Assembly (NCBI GenBank): GCA_039198225.1
Contig: JBCCTQ010000006.1
Location: 1 to 64,000 of the forward strand
DNA length: 64,000 nt
Reading direction: 5' to 3'
Source of the DNA: JASJAR01 sp039198225
Lineage (GTDB): Bacteria; Pseudomonadota; Alphaproteobacteria; Rhodobacterales; Rhodobacteraceae
Shown here: one piece after another, positions 7,734 to 16,572 of the stretch
How positions within the stretch are numbered: the stretch's first letter is position 1
Layout of the letters: the number at the start of each line of letters is the position of its first letter
Notes under the pieces: model-generated
What the model was told of the DNA's origin: nothing
The model's input: only the letters and a program-made list of their open reading frames with translations
Database searches by the model: none
Program-made: the position numbers and the translations under genes

Positions 7734-9068
7734 TCAGCCGGTCCCGGTTTTGAGGTCTTGCTCCGTCGTCTCAACCGGCGCCGGTGCCCCGGTGGGCTGG
7801 TTCCGCACCAGCCCCGCTCCCGTAATCAGCCGCGCGCCTTTCGCATGGGTAAGGTAAGACCAGAGCCAGCTCAGGGCCACGAATACAGGCCGCCGGATGC
7901 CGATCAGGAAATAGATATGGGCAAATCCCCATAGCCACCAAGCGAGGGCACCATGTATCTTGATCCGGCCAAAGTCGATCACGGCTGCGTTCCGTCCGAT
8001 GGTGGCTAGATTGCCGAGGTGGCGATAACGGAACGGGGCTGGTGCGGGTTTCCCGGCGATCTGGCCCGCGATGAGCTTGCCAACATAGTCGCCTTCCTGT
8101 TTCGCCGCCGGGGCGATGCCAGGGACGAGCTCCTCGCCTTGCCAGGGCACCCGCGCCGCGTCGCCGATCACGAAGACGTCCGGGTGACCCGGTAGTGAAA
8201 GATCCAGGCTCACATCCACGCGCCCGCCCCGGTCGGTCTCGACCCCGAGCCACTTTTCAAGGTTCGCCACCTTCACGCCGGCGCCCCAAATCACCGTGTC
8301 GCTTGGGAGAAAGCCCCTTTGGGTCTCGACGCCGTCTTGGTTGATATCCTTGACCGGCGTATCTAGCCAGATTTCCACGCCGAGTTTTTCAAGCGCATGG
8401 CGAGCGCGGTCCGACAGGTCCTTAGGAAAACTTGCCAATACGCGGCTTCCAGCTTCGATGAGGACAATTCGCGCATCTGCGGGCCTCACATTTCGAAAGT
8501 CGCGGGCGAGCGATACATGGGCCAATTCAGCAATAGCGCCGGCCATCTCAACCCCCGTTGGCCCGCCGCCGACCACAACGAAATTGAGATGGCGCCGTTG
8601 GGCCTCGGCGTCAGTGGTGAGTTCCGCCCGCTCAAAGGCCAAGAGCACCCGCCGGCGCACCTCCGTGGCGTCAACGATACGCTTCAGCCCCGGCGCATGG
8701 GCCTCCCATTCGTCATGGCCGAAATAGGAATTCACCGTCCCCGTGGCGATGATGAGTTTGTCGAAGTCGAGGGAGGTTCCGGCGTAGTGAACCTGTCGGG
8801 CCCCAAGGTCGATACCGTCGACCAGGGCCATGGTGACGCCCACGTTCTTCTGATTCGAGAAGATCGCCCGGATCGGCCAAGCAATGTCGGCCGGTGAGAG
8901 ATCCGCCGTGGCGACCTGATAAAGAAGAGGTTGGAAGAGGTGGTAGTTGCGCTTGTCGATGATCTGTATGTCGACCGGCGCTTTTGAAAGCGCGCGCGCC
9001 GCCGACAGGCCGCCGAAGCCTGCTCCAATGATCACAACCCGCGGTTTTGCGCTCGCCACTTCCATCAT
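7734..9068 (-). CDS. NAD(P)/FAD-dependent oxidoreductase, NDH-2-like
   Basis: A 444-residue type II NADH:quinone dehydrogenase-like flavoprotein; such enzymes pass electrons from NADH to quinone without ion pumping, at the inner face of the membrane. The FAD Rossmann motif VVIIGAGFGGLSAAR is at the N-terminus, the NDH-2 signature NYHLFQPLLYQVATADL follows, and the NADH-binding motif VVVGGGPTGVEMAGA lies near the middle. VFVIGDAA is the third FAD motif. A hydrophobic C-terminal part (AWWLWGFAHIYFLIG) fits membrane association. The start is the first of two adjacent ATGs, with GGGGAA just upstream. With nqr it would give the cell both pumping and non-pumping NADH dehydrogenases. Confidence 0.9.
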   Translation of the reverse strand: MMEVASAKPRVVIIGAGFGGLSAARALSKAPVDIQIIDKRNYHLFQPLLYQVATADLSPADIAWPIRAIFSNQKNVGVTMALVDGIDLGARQVHYAGTSLDFDKLIIATGTVNSYFGHDEWEAHAPGLKRIVDATEVRRRVLLAFERAELTTDAEAQRRHLNFVVVGGGPTGVEMAGAIAELAHVSLARDFRNVRPADARIVLIEAGSRVLASFPKDLSDRARHALEKLGVEIWLDTPVKDINQDGVETQRGFLPSDTVIWGAGVKVANLEKWLGVETDRGGRVDVSLDLSLPGHPDVFVIGDAARVPWQGEELVPGIAPAAKQEGDYVGKLIAGQIAGKPAPAPFRYRHLGNLATIGRNAAVIDFGRIKIHGALAWWLWGFAHIYFLIGIRRPVFVALSWLWSYLTHAKGARLITGAGLVRNQPTGAPAPVETTEQDLKTGTG

Positions 9069-9205
9069 CGTTCCCCGGTTGCTCTGGCCCGAGACTAAGT
9101 GATGGCCCCGACCAACCACCAATATGCCGCAGCCCGGGCGGGGAACAAACTAGGGTCTCGCCCGAATTTGAGGCGCTTCGAGCGGCCTTGGACCCAGAAT
9201 GGTCC

Positions 9206-9439
9206 TTAGGTGGCGTCGTCTGGAATCACGATCTTCCGGCCCGAGGGGCATTCTAGCCGGTCGCGGAGGGGAGTGTTCGGATCCACTTCTATATTGCAGA
9301 CCACGCACCGATCGGCCCCCGATATTGCATTGAGCCCGCCGCAGCTCCCTTTGATGCGTTTACCCATTAAAATAACGCCCAACGCCATCCCGAGCATGAT
9401 CAGGAGGAGCAGACCGAATGCGAAAACGAAAGTGGCCAT
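9206..9439 (-). CDS. nqrM: Na+-NQR maturation protein NqrM (DUF539)
   Basis: A 77-residue membrane-anchored protein with one N-terminal helix (about residues 3-26) followed by KRIKGSCGGLNAISGADRC and VVC and LEC cysteines. The KGSCGGLN segment and the four-cysteine pattern are diagnostic of NqrM, which is needed to deliver or assemble the iron centre between NqrD and NqrE. It lies just downstream of apbE in a leftward operon, 28 bases apart, both divergent from nqrABCDEF. In most species these maturation genes lie downstream of nqrF. Confidence 0.92.
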   Translation of the reverse strand: MATFVFAFGLLLLIMLGMALGVILMGKRIKGSCGGLNAISGADRCVVCNIEVDPNTPLRDRLECPSGRKIVIPDDAT

Positions 9440-9467
9440 ATCGCTACCTTTTATCGTTGCGCGGGCA

Positions 9468-10493
9468 TTATTCCGCTGCTTTCAGTGCCTCGAAGGCGGC
9501 GTTCGCAGTCGTGGCGAATTGATTGTCACCTAAGCTCGGATCCCGTTCAATAAAGAACACAGGCAGATCAAGTTTTTCTGAAATCGGCAACGCCCGGTCT
9601 TTTCCCAGGGCGAGCATGGCCGTCGCCCAGGCGTCGGCTTCCATGGCTGTGGGTGCAAGAACGGTAACTGAGGCCGTCAGGTGGGTGATCGGCCGACCGG
9701 TTTCAGCATCGATTATGTGTGAGTAGCGCACGCCATCTTCTTCGAAATAGTTGCGGTAATCGCCCGACGTGGCCATGCCGAGGCCGGAAAAGGCGATGGT
9801 CTCTTCCACGGTCTGGCTGCTGGAATCGGGCCGTTCAATGCCGATCCGCCAGGGTTCGCCCTCGGGGTTGAGCCCCGACGTGATGAGATCGCCGCCGATT
9901 TCGACCAGGTAATCGGCGATCCCGAATTCCGCGAGCGCCCCGCCAATCCGGTCGGCGCCGTAGCCCTTGGCGATGGCTGCGAGAAACACCGTGGCGTCGG
10001 CGCGCGACTTGGCCAAGGTCGCCGGTGCCTCGGTGAGATCGAGGAGCTTCAATTGGCCCACCTGGTCAAGCGCATCAGCGATGGCACCGTCCGGCGGTAC
10101 GGGGCTTTCAGAATTTCGCGTCCCAAAGCCCCAAAGCTCAATCAGGGGCCCGAGTGTGACGTCAAACTGGCCTTCGCTTTCCGTGTGGACGGTGTTCGCC
10201 ACTTCCATCACTTCAAGAAATTCCGCCGATATTTCAATCGGCTCGGTGCTTTCGCTGGCGTTAAACTGGGACACTTCCGAATTCGGATCCCAGTTCGACA
10301 TTTTGCCGTTCACATCCGCCAGGGCGGCGTCGATAGCGGTTTGTACAGTGTCAGCGTCAAGTTCTCCTGACGGGTCGACCGCGACCACGCTATAGGTCGT
10401 GCCCATGGTTTCGCCGGCAAACGTCAACGTTGCGGGGCTCTCATCGCAGGCCGCGAGCAGCCCAAAAGCCACCAAGATCCATAGACGCACCAT
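9468..10493 (-). CDS. apbE: FAD:protein FMN transferase (ApbE)
   Basis: Mg2+-dependent periplasmic lipoprotein that attaches FMN covalently to threonine of the SGAT motif in NqrB and NqrC. The 341-residue protein starts with a lipoprotein signal ending in LLAAC (Cys16). GETMGTTYSV, the SNWDPNSEVSQFN segment, AKGYGADRIG and the SGDYRNYFEEDG...HIIDAETGRPI motifs are all typical. The last, with the metal-binding DAETGRPI loop, is the best family signature. It is the first gene of a leftward apbE-nqrM operon, sharing its control region with nqrA; both SGAT targets are present in this window. Confidence 0.95.
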   Translation of the reverse strand: MVRLWILVAFGLLAACDESPATLTFAGETMGTTYSVVAVDPSGELDADTVQTAIDAALADVNGKMSNWDPNSEVSQFNASESTEPIEISAEFLEVMEVANTVHTESEGQFDVTLGPLIELWGFGTRNSESPVPPDGAIADALDQVGQLKLLDLTEAPATLAKSRADATVFLAAIAKGYGADRIGGALAEFGIADYLVEIGGDLITSGLNPEGEPWRIGIERPDSSSQTVEETIAFSGLGMATSGDYRNYFEEDGVRYSHIIDAETGRPITHLTASVTVLAPTAMEADAWATAMLALGKDRALPISEKLDLPVFFIERDPSLGDNQFATTANAAFEALKAAE

Positions 10494-10585
10494 TGTTTCC
10501 CGCCTCCGTCGCCGTCGTTTGATGAATAACTAATTCGAATTTCTACAATTTGCGTGAAGGTGCGACAATTTTCGCAGCAAAAATC

Positions 10586-10599
10586 CGGCAATTTTGCCG
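10586..10599. promoter_or_regulatory. Inverted repeat in the apbE-nqrA control region
   Basis: CGGCAA-TT-TTGCCG is a perfect 6-base inverted repeat. Just to its left TGCGA-CAATTT-TCGCA (10561-10576) is a second one. They lie in the 208-base divergent region and are candidate operators. Confidence 0.35.
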
Positions 10600-10629
10600 A
10601 TACGGTATGGGCACTTTTACCTCAACGGA

Positions 10630-10659
10630 GTACCGGTCCGGTACACAAACGTGTACCGG
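10630..10659. promoter_or_regulatory. Overlapping inverted repeats upstream of nqrA
   Basis: GTACCGG-T-CCGGTAC (10630-10644) is a perfect palindrome, and CCGGTACAC-AAAC-GTGTACCGG (10638-10659) is a second perfect inverted repeat using its right half. The half-site GTACCGG thus occurs three times in 30 bases, starting 72 bases before the nqrA start. This is a good candidate binding site for a dimeric repressor or activator of nqr, or an mRNA hairpin. Confidence 0.5.
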
Positions 10660-10701
10660 TCGTCTGCCGTTCGTCGGCGTTTGATAAAAGAAGAGAACCG
10701 C

Positions 10702-12045
10702 TTGCAGCAATACGAGCTACGTAGGGGTCTTGATCTGCCCATAGAGGGCGCGCCCAGCCAGGAGATTACCTCTGGCCCGCCGATCCGTACCGTGGCCGCG
10801 GTCGGAAGCGATTATATTGGGTTGAAGCCGCGCCTGGAAATTGAGGAAGGCGATGCGGTTGGCGTAGGTGCGCCGCTGTTTTCCCACAAAGACACCCCCG
10901 AGGCCAAAGTCGTCTCGCCGGTCAATGGCAGGATCAAGGCGATCAATCGCGGCCATCGGCGCGCGTTGATTTCGGTGGAAATCCAAGTTCTTGCCGGAGC
11001 AGCCGAGCCAGTGGACTTCTCGGATGTGGGTGACGGTGAGACCAGGGAGGGTCTGAGCGAGCGCCTGGCCGCGTCCGGGCTTTGGACTTCGTTCCGCACC
11101 CGACCCTATTCGAAAGTGCCCGAACCCGGATCAACGCCGAAAGCGATTTTCGTCACCGCGATGGATACCGAGCCCTTGGCACCCGATGCCTCTCCGATCA
11201 TCGCCGAGGCGGGGGAGGCGTTCGAGGCCGGTCTCACCGCCCTCACAAAGCTCACGGACGGGACGGTCTATCTCTGCCATGCGGCAGGCGCTGAGATCCC
11301 TGGTGGGAACGTCGACGGTGTCGAGGCGGCTGCATTTTCGGGGCCCCATCCGGCCGGTCTTCCGGGCACCCATATCCATTTCCTCGATCCGCCGACCTCG
11401 AACGAGGTGGTCTGGACGATTTGGTACCAAGACGTGATCGCTATCGGCCGCCTCTTGATGACCGGAAAACTCAATGCAGAACGGGTGGTTGCGCTGGCCG
11501 GACCGCTGGTCAAACGGCCGCGACTTATCCGCACGGTGATGGGGGCCTCGATGGCCGATCTCACTGAGGGCGAGATCGATGCCAGCGTTCCGGTTCGCAT
11601 GATCTCAGGATCGGTCCTCTCGGGCACCGCCGGGGAGGGGCCGAGCGCCTTTCTCGGCCGATACGCTCGTCAAATCACCGTGATAGAAGAGGATAAAAAA
11701 CAAATACCTATGGGTTGGATTCGGCCCATGCCGAGCAAATTCGCCATCCAGCCGGTCCTCGGTTCGGCCCTGTCGAATAAGCTCTTTCCGCTCACATCCA
11801 ACCTCAATGGTGGACGGCGCGCGATGGTTCCCATCGGCACGTTTGAGACGCTGATGCCGCAAGATTATCTGCCGACGCAACTCTTGCGCGCTTTATTGGT
11901 CATGGATACCGATAGCGCTCAAGCCCTAGGCGCGCTGGAATTGGACGAGGAGGACTTGGGCCTCGTGGGTTTCGCGTGCCCGGCCAAGTACGAGTATGGC
12001 CTCGCGTTGCGCGACTGCCTGACGAAGATCGAGAAAGAGGGTTAG
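10702..12045 (+). CDS. nqrA: Na+-translocating NADH:quinone reductase subunit A
   Basis: Peripheral subunit of the six-subunit Na+-NQR, facing the cytoplasm and implicated in quinone binding. The true N-terminus is marked by RRGLDLPIEGAPSQEI, matching the family start KKGLDLPIxGxPSQ. The best start is TTG at 10702 (AAGAGA upstream), giving 447 residues, almost the same as the Vibrio protein. The upstream in-frame extension to 10594 runs through the operator-like repeats and is not coding. INRGHRRALISVEIQ and the Gly-rich C-terminal GTFETLMPQD regions are present. First gene of nqrABCDEF. Confidence 0.95.
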   Translation: MQQYELRRGLDLPIEGAPSQEITSGPPIRTVAAVGSDYIGLKPRLEIEEGDAVGVGAPLFSHKDTPEAKVVSPVNGRIKAINRGHRRALISVEIQVLAGAAEPVDFSDVGDGETREGLSERLAASGLWTSFRTRPYSKVPEPGSTPKAIFVTAMDTEPLAPDASPIIAEAGEAFEAGLTALTKLTDGTVYLCHAAGAEIPGGNVDGVEAAAFSGPHPAGLPGTHIHFLDPPTSNEVVWTIWYQDVIAIGRLLMTGKLNAERVVALAGPLVKRPRLIRTVMGASMADLTEGEIDASVPVRMISGSVLSGTAGEGPSAFLGRYARQITVIEEDKKQIPMGWIRPMPSKFAIQPVLGSALSNKLFPLTSNLNGGRRAMVPIGTFETLMPQDYLPTQLLRALLVMDTDSAQALGALELDEEDLGLVGFACPAKYEYGLALRDCLTKIEKEG

Positions 12046-12048
12046 CTC

Positions 12049-13257
12049 TTGGGTCTACGTAGCTTTTTTGACTCTATCGAGCCGCACTTTGAGAAAGGCG
12101 GCAAGTACGAGCGTTATTTCCCCATCTATGAGATGGTGGAGAGCTTTATCTACACACCGAAGACGGTGACCACCGCCGCGCCCCATGCCCGTTCTTACGT
12201 CGATATGAAGCGGATCATGACATATGTGGTCCTCGCGACGGTGCCTTGCATCCTGGTGGGACTTTGGAATGTCGGGCTCCAGACCAACACCGCCATTGCC
12301 GTTTATGGAGCAGAGGGCTGGCGCGCATGGTTGATGGAATTCGCTGGGATCGGCTTCAATCCCAACAACCCGGTCGCCAATCTCATCCACGGCGCCCTCT
12401 ATTTCCTTCCGATCTATATCACGACCCTGGTGGTCGGCGGGATCTGGGAGGTGGTTTTCGCCACCGTACGGCGCCACGAGGTCAATGAGGGCTTCCTCGT
12501 CACATCGATGCTTTATGCGTTGATCCTTCCCGCTTCGACGCCCCTTTGGCAGGTTGCGCTGGGGATCTCCTTTGGCGTTGTGATCGGCAAGGAAGTCTTT
12601 GGCGGAACAGGGAAAAACTTTCTCAACCCAGCGCTCACCGGCCGGGCATTCCTCTATTTTGCCTATCCAGCCCAGATGTCGGGCAACACGATTTGGACCC
12701 CGGTAGACGGGTTCTCTGGCGCGACTGCCCTCGGCGTCGCTGCCGCGGATGGCTACCAAGCCCTGGCCGCCCAGGGTGAGACTTGGATGAATTACTTCCT
12801 CGGCAATGTGCAGGGCTCCATCGGTGAAGTGTCGACCCTCGCCGCACTTCTGGGGCTTGGTTTCCTCCTCTTCACCCGCATCGCCAATTGGCGTCTCGTG
12901 GTGGGCTGCCTTGGTGGGATGATCGGTTTTTCACTCCTCTTGAACCTCATAGGCTCAGACACCAATCCGATGTTTGCCATGCCTTGGTACTGGCATCTGG
13001 TCGTCGGAGGCTATGCGTTCGGCCTGGCCTTCATGGTAACGGAACCTGTCTCGGCCTCCCACACCAATCTCGGCCGCTACATTTACGGGGCTTTGATCGG
13101 CTTCATGGTGGTTATGATCCGGGTCATCAATCCGGCCTTCCCCGAAGGCATGATGCTCGCAATCCTTTTCGGTAACGTTTTTGCGCCACTCATTGATTAC
13201 TTTGTCGTCCAGGCAAACATAAAGCGCAGAGCGAGGCGCCATGCCAGAACAGCCTGA
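12049..13257 (+). CDS. nqrB: Na+-NQR subunit B
   Basis: Integral membrane subunit with about ten helices; carries riboflavin and one covalent FMN and contributes to the Na+ path. The 402-residue protein contains DGFSGATALG, in which Thr226 is the expected FMN attachment site made by ApbE. KNFLNPALTGRAFLYFAYPAQMSG is the conserved loop before it. Translation appears to start at TTG (12049), four bases after the nqrA stop, with GAGGGTTAG as the likely ribosome binding site. It overlaps nqrC by 17 bases. Confidence 0.96.
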   Translation: MGLRSFFDSIEPHFEKGGKYERYFPIYEMVESFIYTPKTVTTAAPHARSYVDMKRIMTYVVLATVPCILVGLWNVGLQTNTAIAVYGAEGWRAWLMEFAGIGFNPNNPVANLIHGALYFLPIYITTLVVGGIWEVVFATVRRHEVNEGFLVTSMLYALILPASTPLWQVALGISFGVVIGKEVFGGTGKNFLNPALTGRAFLYFAYPAQMSGNTIWTPVDGFSGATALGVAAADGYQALAAQGETWMNYFLGNVQGSIGEVSTLAALLGLGFLLFTRIANWRLVVGCLGGMIGFSLLLNLIGSDTNPMFAMPWYWHLVVGGYAFGLAFMVTEPVSASHTNLGRYIYGALIGFMVVMIRVINPAFPEGMMLAILFGNVFAPLIDYFVVQANIKRRARRHARTA

Positions 13258-14050
13258 AAAAGAACCGGGATTTTTCCGCCGATTCTTGGCGTTGCCGGCC
13301 GATTCCGTCCCGAAGACAGTGTTCATCGCCGTCGCACTTTGCCTGGTGGCCTCGTTGGTCGTGTCGGCGGCAGCCGTCTCGCTCCGCCCGATCCAAGAGG
13401 TCAACCGGCTGAAGGACAAACAAGTCAATATTCTCCAAGTCGCCGGGCTTTACGAGCAGGGCGTTGACGTGGTTGAGGCCTTCCAGGCGTTTGAGCCCCA
13501 TGTGTTGGAGCTTTCCTCGGGGAACTTCACCGACGCATTTGACGCCGCCACCTTTGACGATATCGCCGCCGCCGATGATCCGGAGCTTTCCCGCGCCCTC
13601 GTAGATGATCCAGCGTCCATCGGGCGCCAGGCGCTTTACCGCACGATCTACATTCTTCGCGACGATGCTGGCGCGGTCGATAAGGTGATTTTGCCGATCC
13701 ACGGCTACGGGCTTTGGTCGACGCTGTACGGCTTCATCGCGGTCGAAGAAAACGGCAACGATATTTTTGGCCTTCAGTTCTACCAGCATGCTGAGACGCC
13801 GGGCCTTGGCGCGGAAGTCGATAATCCGCGCTGGAAAGCACTCTGGCGCGGCAAAAAGCTCGTCGACGAGAACGGCGAATTGCAGATTACGGTGGCAAGA
13901 ACAGCCCCCCCGGCGGGGGCAGAATACCATGTGGACGGGCTTTCAGGCGCCACATTGACGTCACGGGGTGTCGATAGCCTGGTGCGGTTCTGGATGGGGG
14001 AAGAAGGCTACGAACCCTTCCTCGATAACCTACAAGCGGGAGGCATCTGA
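13241..14050 (+). CDS. nqrC: Na+-NQR subunit C
   Basis: Periplasm-facing subunit with one N-terminal helix (about residues 25-48) and a soluble FMN domain. GLSGATLTS carries the covalent FMN threonine (Thr238). GLWSTLYGFIAVE and HAETPGLGAEVDNP are the typical FMN-domain motifs. The gene overlaps nqrB by 17 bases and its TGA overlaps the nqrD ATG, showing translational coupling throughout the operon. Length 269 residues, normal for the family. Confidence 0.96.
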   Translation: MPEQPEKEPGFFRRFLALPADSVPKTVFIAVALCLVASLVVSAAAVSLRPIQEVNRLKDKQVNILQVAGLYEQGVDVVEAFQAFEPHVLELSSGNFTDAFDAATFDDIAAADDPELSRALVDDPASIGRQALYRTIYILRDDAGAVDKVILPIHGYGLWSTLYGFIAVEENGNDIFGLQFYQHAETPGLGAEVDNPRWKALWRGKKLVDENGELQITVARTAPPAGAEYHVDGLSGATLTSRGVDSLVRFWMGEEGYEPFLDNLQAGGI

Positions 14051-14703
14051 TGGCCCAAACGCGCAGGGAAATGCTGGTCGATCCGCTGGTCGACAACAAC
14101 CCGATCACGCTTCAGGTCCTTGGAATCTGTTCGGCTCTTGCGGTGACGTCGTCCTTGCAGGTTTCCTTTGTGATGGCGCTCGCGGTGATTTTCGTGACCG
14201 GGTTCTCTTCGATGTTCATCTCGATGATCCGGAATCAAATCCCAGGCTCGATCCGGATCATCGTGCAAATGGTGATTATCGCCTCGCTCGTGATCCTGGT
14301 GGACCAGATCCTCAAAGCCTACGCCTTTGAGATCTCAAAGACGCTTTCGGTCTTTGTGGGCCTCATCATCACGAATTGTATCGTGATGGGCCGCGCAGAA
14401 GCGTTTGCGATGAAAAACCCGCCCTTTGCGAGCTTCATCGACGGGGTGGGGAACGGGCTTGGTTACGGTTTGATCCTCATGCTGGTCGGCTTCATCCGCG
14501 AGCTTTTCGGGGCAGGGAGCCTTTTTGGTTTCACAGTCCTTGAGACGGTGAATAATGGCGGCTGGTACGTGCCCAACGGCATGCTCCTTCTGCCGCCCTC
14601 GGCCTTCTTCATCATTGGCCTCATCATCTGGGCATTCCGCGCTTGGAAGCCCGAACAGGTGGAAGAGCGCGAGTACAAGATCCAAGCGGTCGAGGCGCAT
14701 TGA
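14050..14703 (+). CDS. nqrD: Na+-NQR subunit D
   Basis: Integral membrane subunit of 217 residues with about six helices. Cys27 (LQVLGICSAL) and Cys110 (LIITNCIVMG) are the two cysteines that, with the pair in NqrE, ligate the intramembrane iron centre. DNNPITLQVLGIC is a family signature. Related to RnfE; the neighbours make NqrD certain. Its stop overlaps the nqrE start (ATGA-type junction). Confidence 0.97.
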   Translation: MAQTRREMLVDPLVDNNPITLQVLGICSALAVTSSLQVSFVMALAVIFVTGFSSMFISMIRNQIPGSIRIIVQMVIIASLVILVDQILKAYAFEISKTLSVFVGLIITNCIVMGRAEAFAMKNPPFASFIDGVGNGLGYGLILMLVGFIRELFGAGSLFGFTVLETVNNGGWYVPNGMLLLPPSAFFIIGLIIWAFRAWKPEQVEEREYKIQAVEAH

Positions 14704-15311
14704 TGGAAGAGCTTATCGCCCTTGCCGTAAAAGCGATCTTCGTCGAGAACCTCGCGCTGTCGTTCTTTCTGGGGATGTGTACGTTCATCGCCGTCTCGAA
14801 AAAGATCGCCACCGCCATCGGCCTCGGGATCTCGGTTATGATCGTCCAGGCGATCACGGTTCCGGCCAACAACCTCATCCTCACCTACCTCTTGGCACCG
14901 GGCGCGTTGGCTTGGGCCGGATTTCCAGAGGTGGATCTTACGTTTCTTGGGCTGATTTCCTATATCGGGGTTATCGCCGCGTTAGTGCAGATCCTCGAAA
15001 TGGTGCTCGATAAGTACTTCCCGCCGCTCTACAACGCGCTCGGGGTGTTCTTGCCCCTAATTACGGTGAATTGCGCCATCCTCGGCGGCTCGCTTTTCAT
15101 GGTGGAACGCGATTATAACTTCGCTGAATCCATGACCTACGGGCTCTCGTCCGGCTTCGGCTGGGCCCTTGCGATCACCGCGATGGCGGGGGTGCGCGAG
15201 AAACTGAAATATTCTGATATCCCGGATGGGCTCCAGGGCCTCGGGATCACGTTCATCACGGCCGGCCTCATGGCCATGGCCTTCATGTCGTTCAGCGGCG
15301 TGAAACTCTAA
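14703..15311 (+). CDS. nqrE: Na+-NQR subunit E
   Basis: Integral membrane subunit of 202 residues, the inverted-topology partner of NqrD. Cys26 (FFLGMCTFIA) and Cys124 (TVNCAILGGS) are the expected iron ligands. The start ATG at 14703 overlaps the nqrD stop; the longer frame from 14643 is not the gene. MVERDYNFAESMTYGLSSGFGW is the conserved family segment near the C-terminus. Related to RnfA. Confidence 0.97.
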   Translation: MEELIALAVKAIFVENLALSFFLGMCTFIAVSKKIATAIGLGISVMIVQAITVPANNLILTYLLAPGALAWAGFPEVDLTFLGLISYIGVIAALVQILEMVLDKYFPPLYNALGVFLPLITVNCAILGGSLFMVERDYNFAESMTYGLSSGFGWALAITAMAGVREKLKYSDIPDGLQGLGITFITAGLMAMAFMSFSGVKL

Positions 15312-15328
15312 CGGAGGGTTATTGATCG

Positions 15329-16552
15329 ATGGCAACGCTTGGCCTTGGCATCTTCCTCTTCACTCTGATCGTCCTCGCATTGGTGACGATCATCATGGCG
15401 GCCCGGTCGCGGCTTGTATCGACCGGCAACGTCAACATTGAGATCAACGGCGAGAAGACGATTTCCGTCCCCGCCGGCGGCAAGCTCTTGCAGACGCTCG
15501 CAGAGCAGAAGCTCTTCGTTCCCTCGGCCTGCGGCGGTGGAGGCACCTGTGCCCAATGCCGCGTCAAGATCCACGAAGGCGGCGGCTCGATCCTCCCCAC
15601 CGAGGAAGGCCACATCACCAAACGCGAGGCCCAAGGTGGTGACCGGCTCTCGTGCCAAGTGGCCGTCAAGCAGGACATGAAGATTGAGGTCCCCGAAGAG
15701 GTCTTCGGCGTCAAAAAGTGGGAATGCACGGTCGAATCGAACGAGAACGTTGCGACCTTTATCAAGGCGCTCGTGCTGCGGTTGCCGGAAGGGGAAGACG
15801 TCAACTTCCGCGCCGGGGGCTACATCCAGATCGAAGCCCCGGCCCACCACGTCAAATACACCGATTTCGACGTCGAAGAGGAGTACCGGGAGGATTGGGA
15901 CAAGTTCAATCTCTGGCAGTACGAATCGAAAGTCGACGAACCGATTGAGCGCGCCTATTCCATGGCGAACTACCCCGAAGAGAAGGGGATGATCATGCTC
16001 AACGTCCGGGTCGCCTCCCCGCCGCCCGGCAGTGAGGGCATTCCGCCGGGCAAGATGTCGTCCTTCATCTTCAATCTCAAACCCGGCGATAAAGTCACCA
16101 TCTCCGGGCCGTTTGGCGAGTTCTTCGCCCGCGAAACAGCGAAAGAAATGGTCTTTGTTGGCGGTGGCGCGGGTATGGCACCCATGCGGAGCCATATCTT
16201 CGACCAACTGAAGCGGCTCGAGAACCGCGACCGGAAGATCACCTTCTGGTACGGCGCCCGTTCGAAACGCGAGATGTTCTTTGTCGAAGATTTCGACCAA
16301 CTGGCGGACGAATTCGACAATTTCACCTGGCACGTGGCGCTTTCGGACGCGATGCCCGAGGATGATTGGTCAGGCTATACCGGCTTCATCCACAACGTCC
16401 TTTACGACGAGTACCTGAAGGACCACCCGGCGCCTGAGGATTGCGAATATTACATGTGCGGCCCGCCGATCATGAACCAGTCGGTCATCAACATGTTGCT
16501 CGACCTCGGCGTGGACCGGGAAGACATCATGCTCGACGATTTCGGCGGCTAG
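15329..16552 (+). CDS. nqrF: Na+-NQR subunit F (NADH dehydrogenase subunit)
   Basis: Electron-entry subunit: oxidises NADH and passes electrons through FAD and a [2Fe-2S] cluster to the rest of NQR. The 407-residue protein has an N-terminal helix (about residues 4-24), a ferredoxin domain with Cys68, Cys74, Cys77 (CGGGGTCAQC) and Cys109, the FAD motif RAYSMANYPEE, and an NADH domain with VGGGAGMAPMRSH and a terminal YYMCGPPIMN and DDFGG. The start has GGAGGGTTATTGATCG upstream. Last gene of the operon; the next gene is convergent. Confidence 0.97.
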   Translation: MATLGLGIFLFTLIVLALVTIIMAARSRLVSTGNVNIEINGEKTISVPAGGKLLQTLAEQKLFVPSACGGGGTCAQCRVKIHEGGGSILPTEEGHITKREAQGGDRLSCQVAVKQDMKIEVPEEVFGVKKWECTVESNENVATFIKALVLRLPEGEDVNFRAGGYIQIEAPAHHVKYTDFDVEEEYREDWDKFNLWQYESKVDEPIERAYSMANYPEEKGMIMLNVRVASPPPGSEGIPPGKMSSFIFNLKPGDKVTISGPFGEFFARETAKEMVFVGGGAGMAPMRSHIFDQLKRLENRDRKITFWYGARSKREMFFVEDFDQLADEFDNFTWHVALSDAMPEDDWSGYTGFIHNVLYDEYLKDHPAPEDCEYYMCGPPIMNQSVINMLLDLGVDREDIMLDDFGG

Positions 16553-16572
16553 TGCTGGCTCGATCGTAACCT

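Noticed and set aside
10594..10701. 36-residue upstream extension of NqrA
   Set aside because: It reads through the inverted repeats in front of nqrA and does not resemble the family N-terminus.
15308..16333. 341-codon open frame antisense to nqrF
   Set aside because: Shadow of nqrF; no ribosome binding site or recognisable motif.
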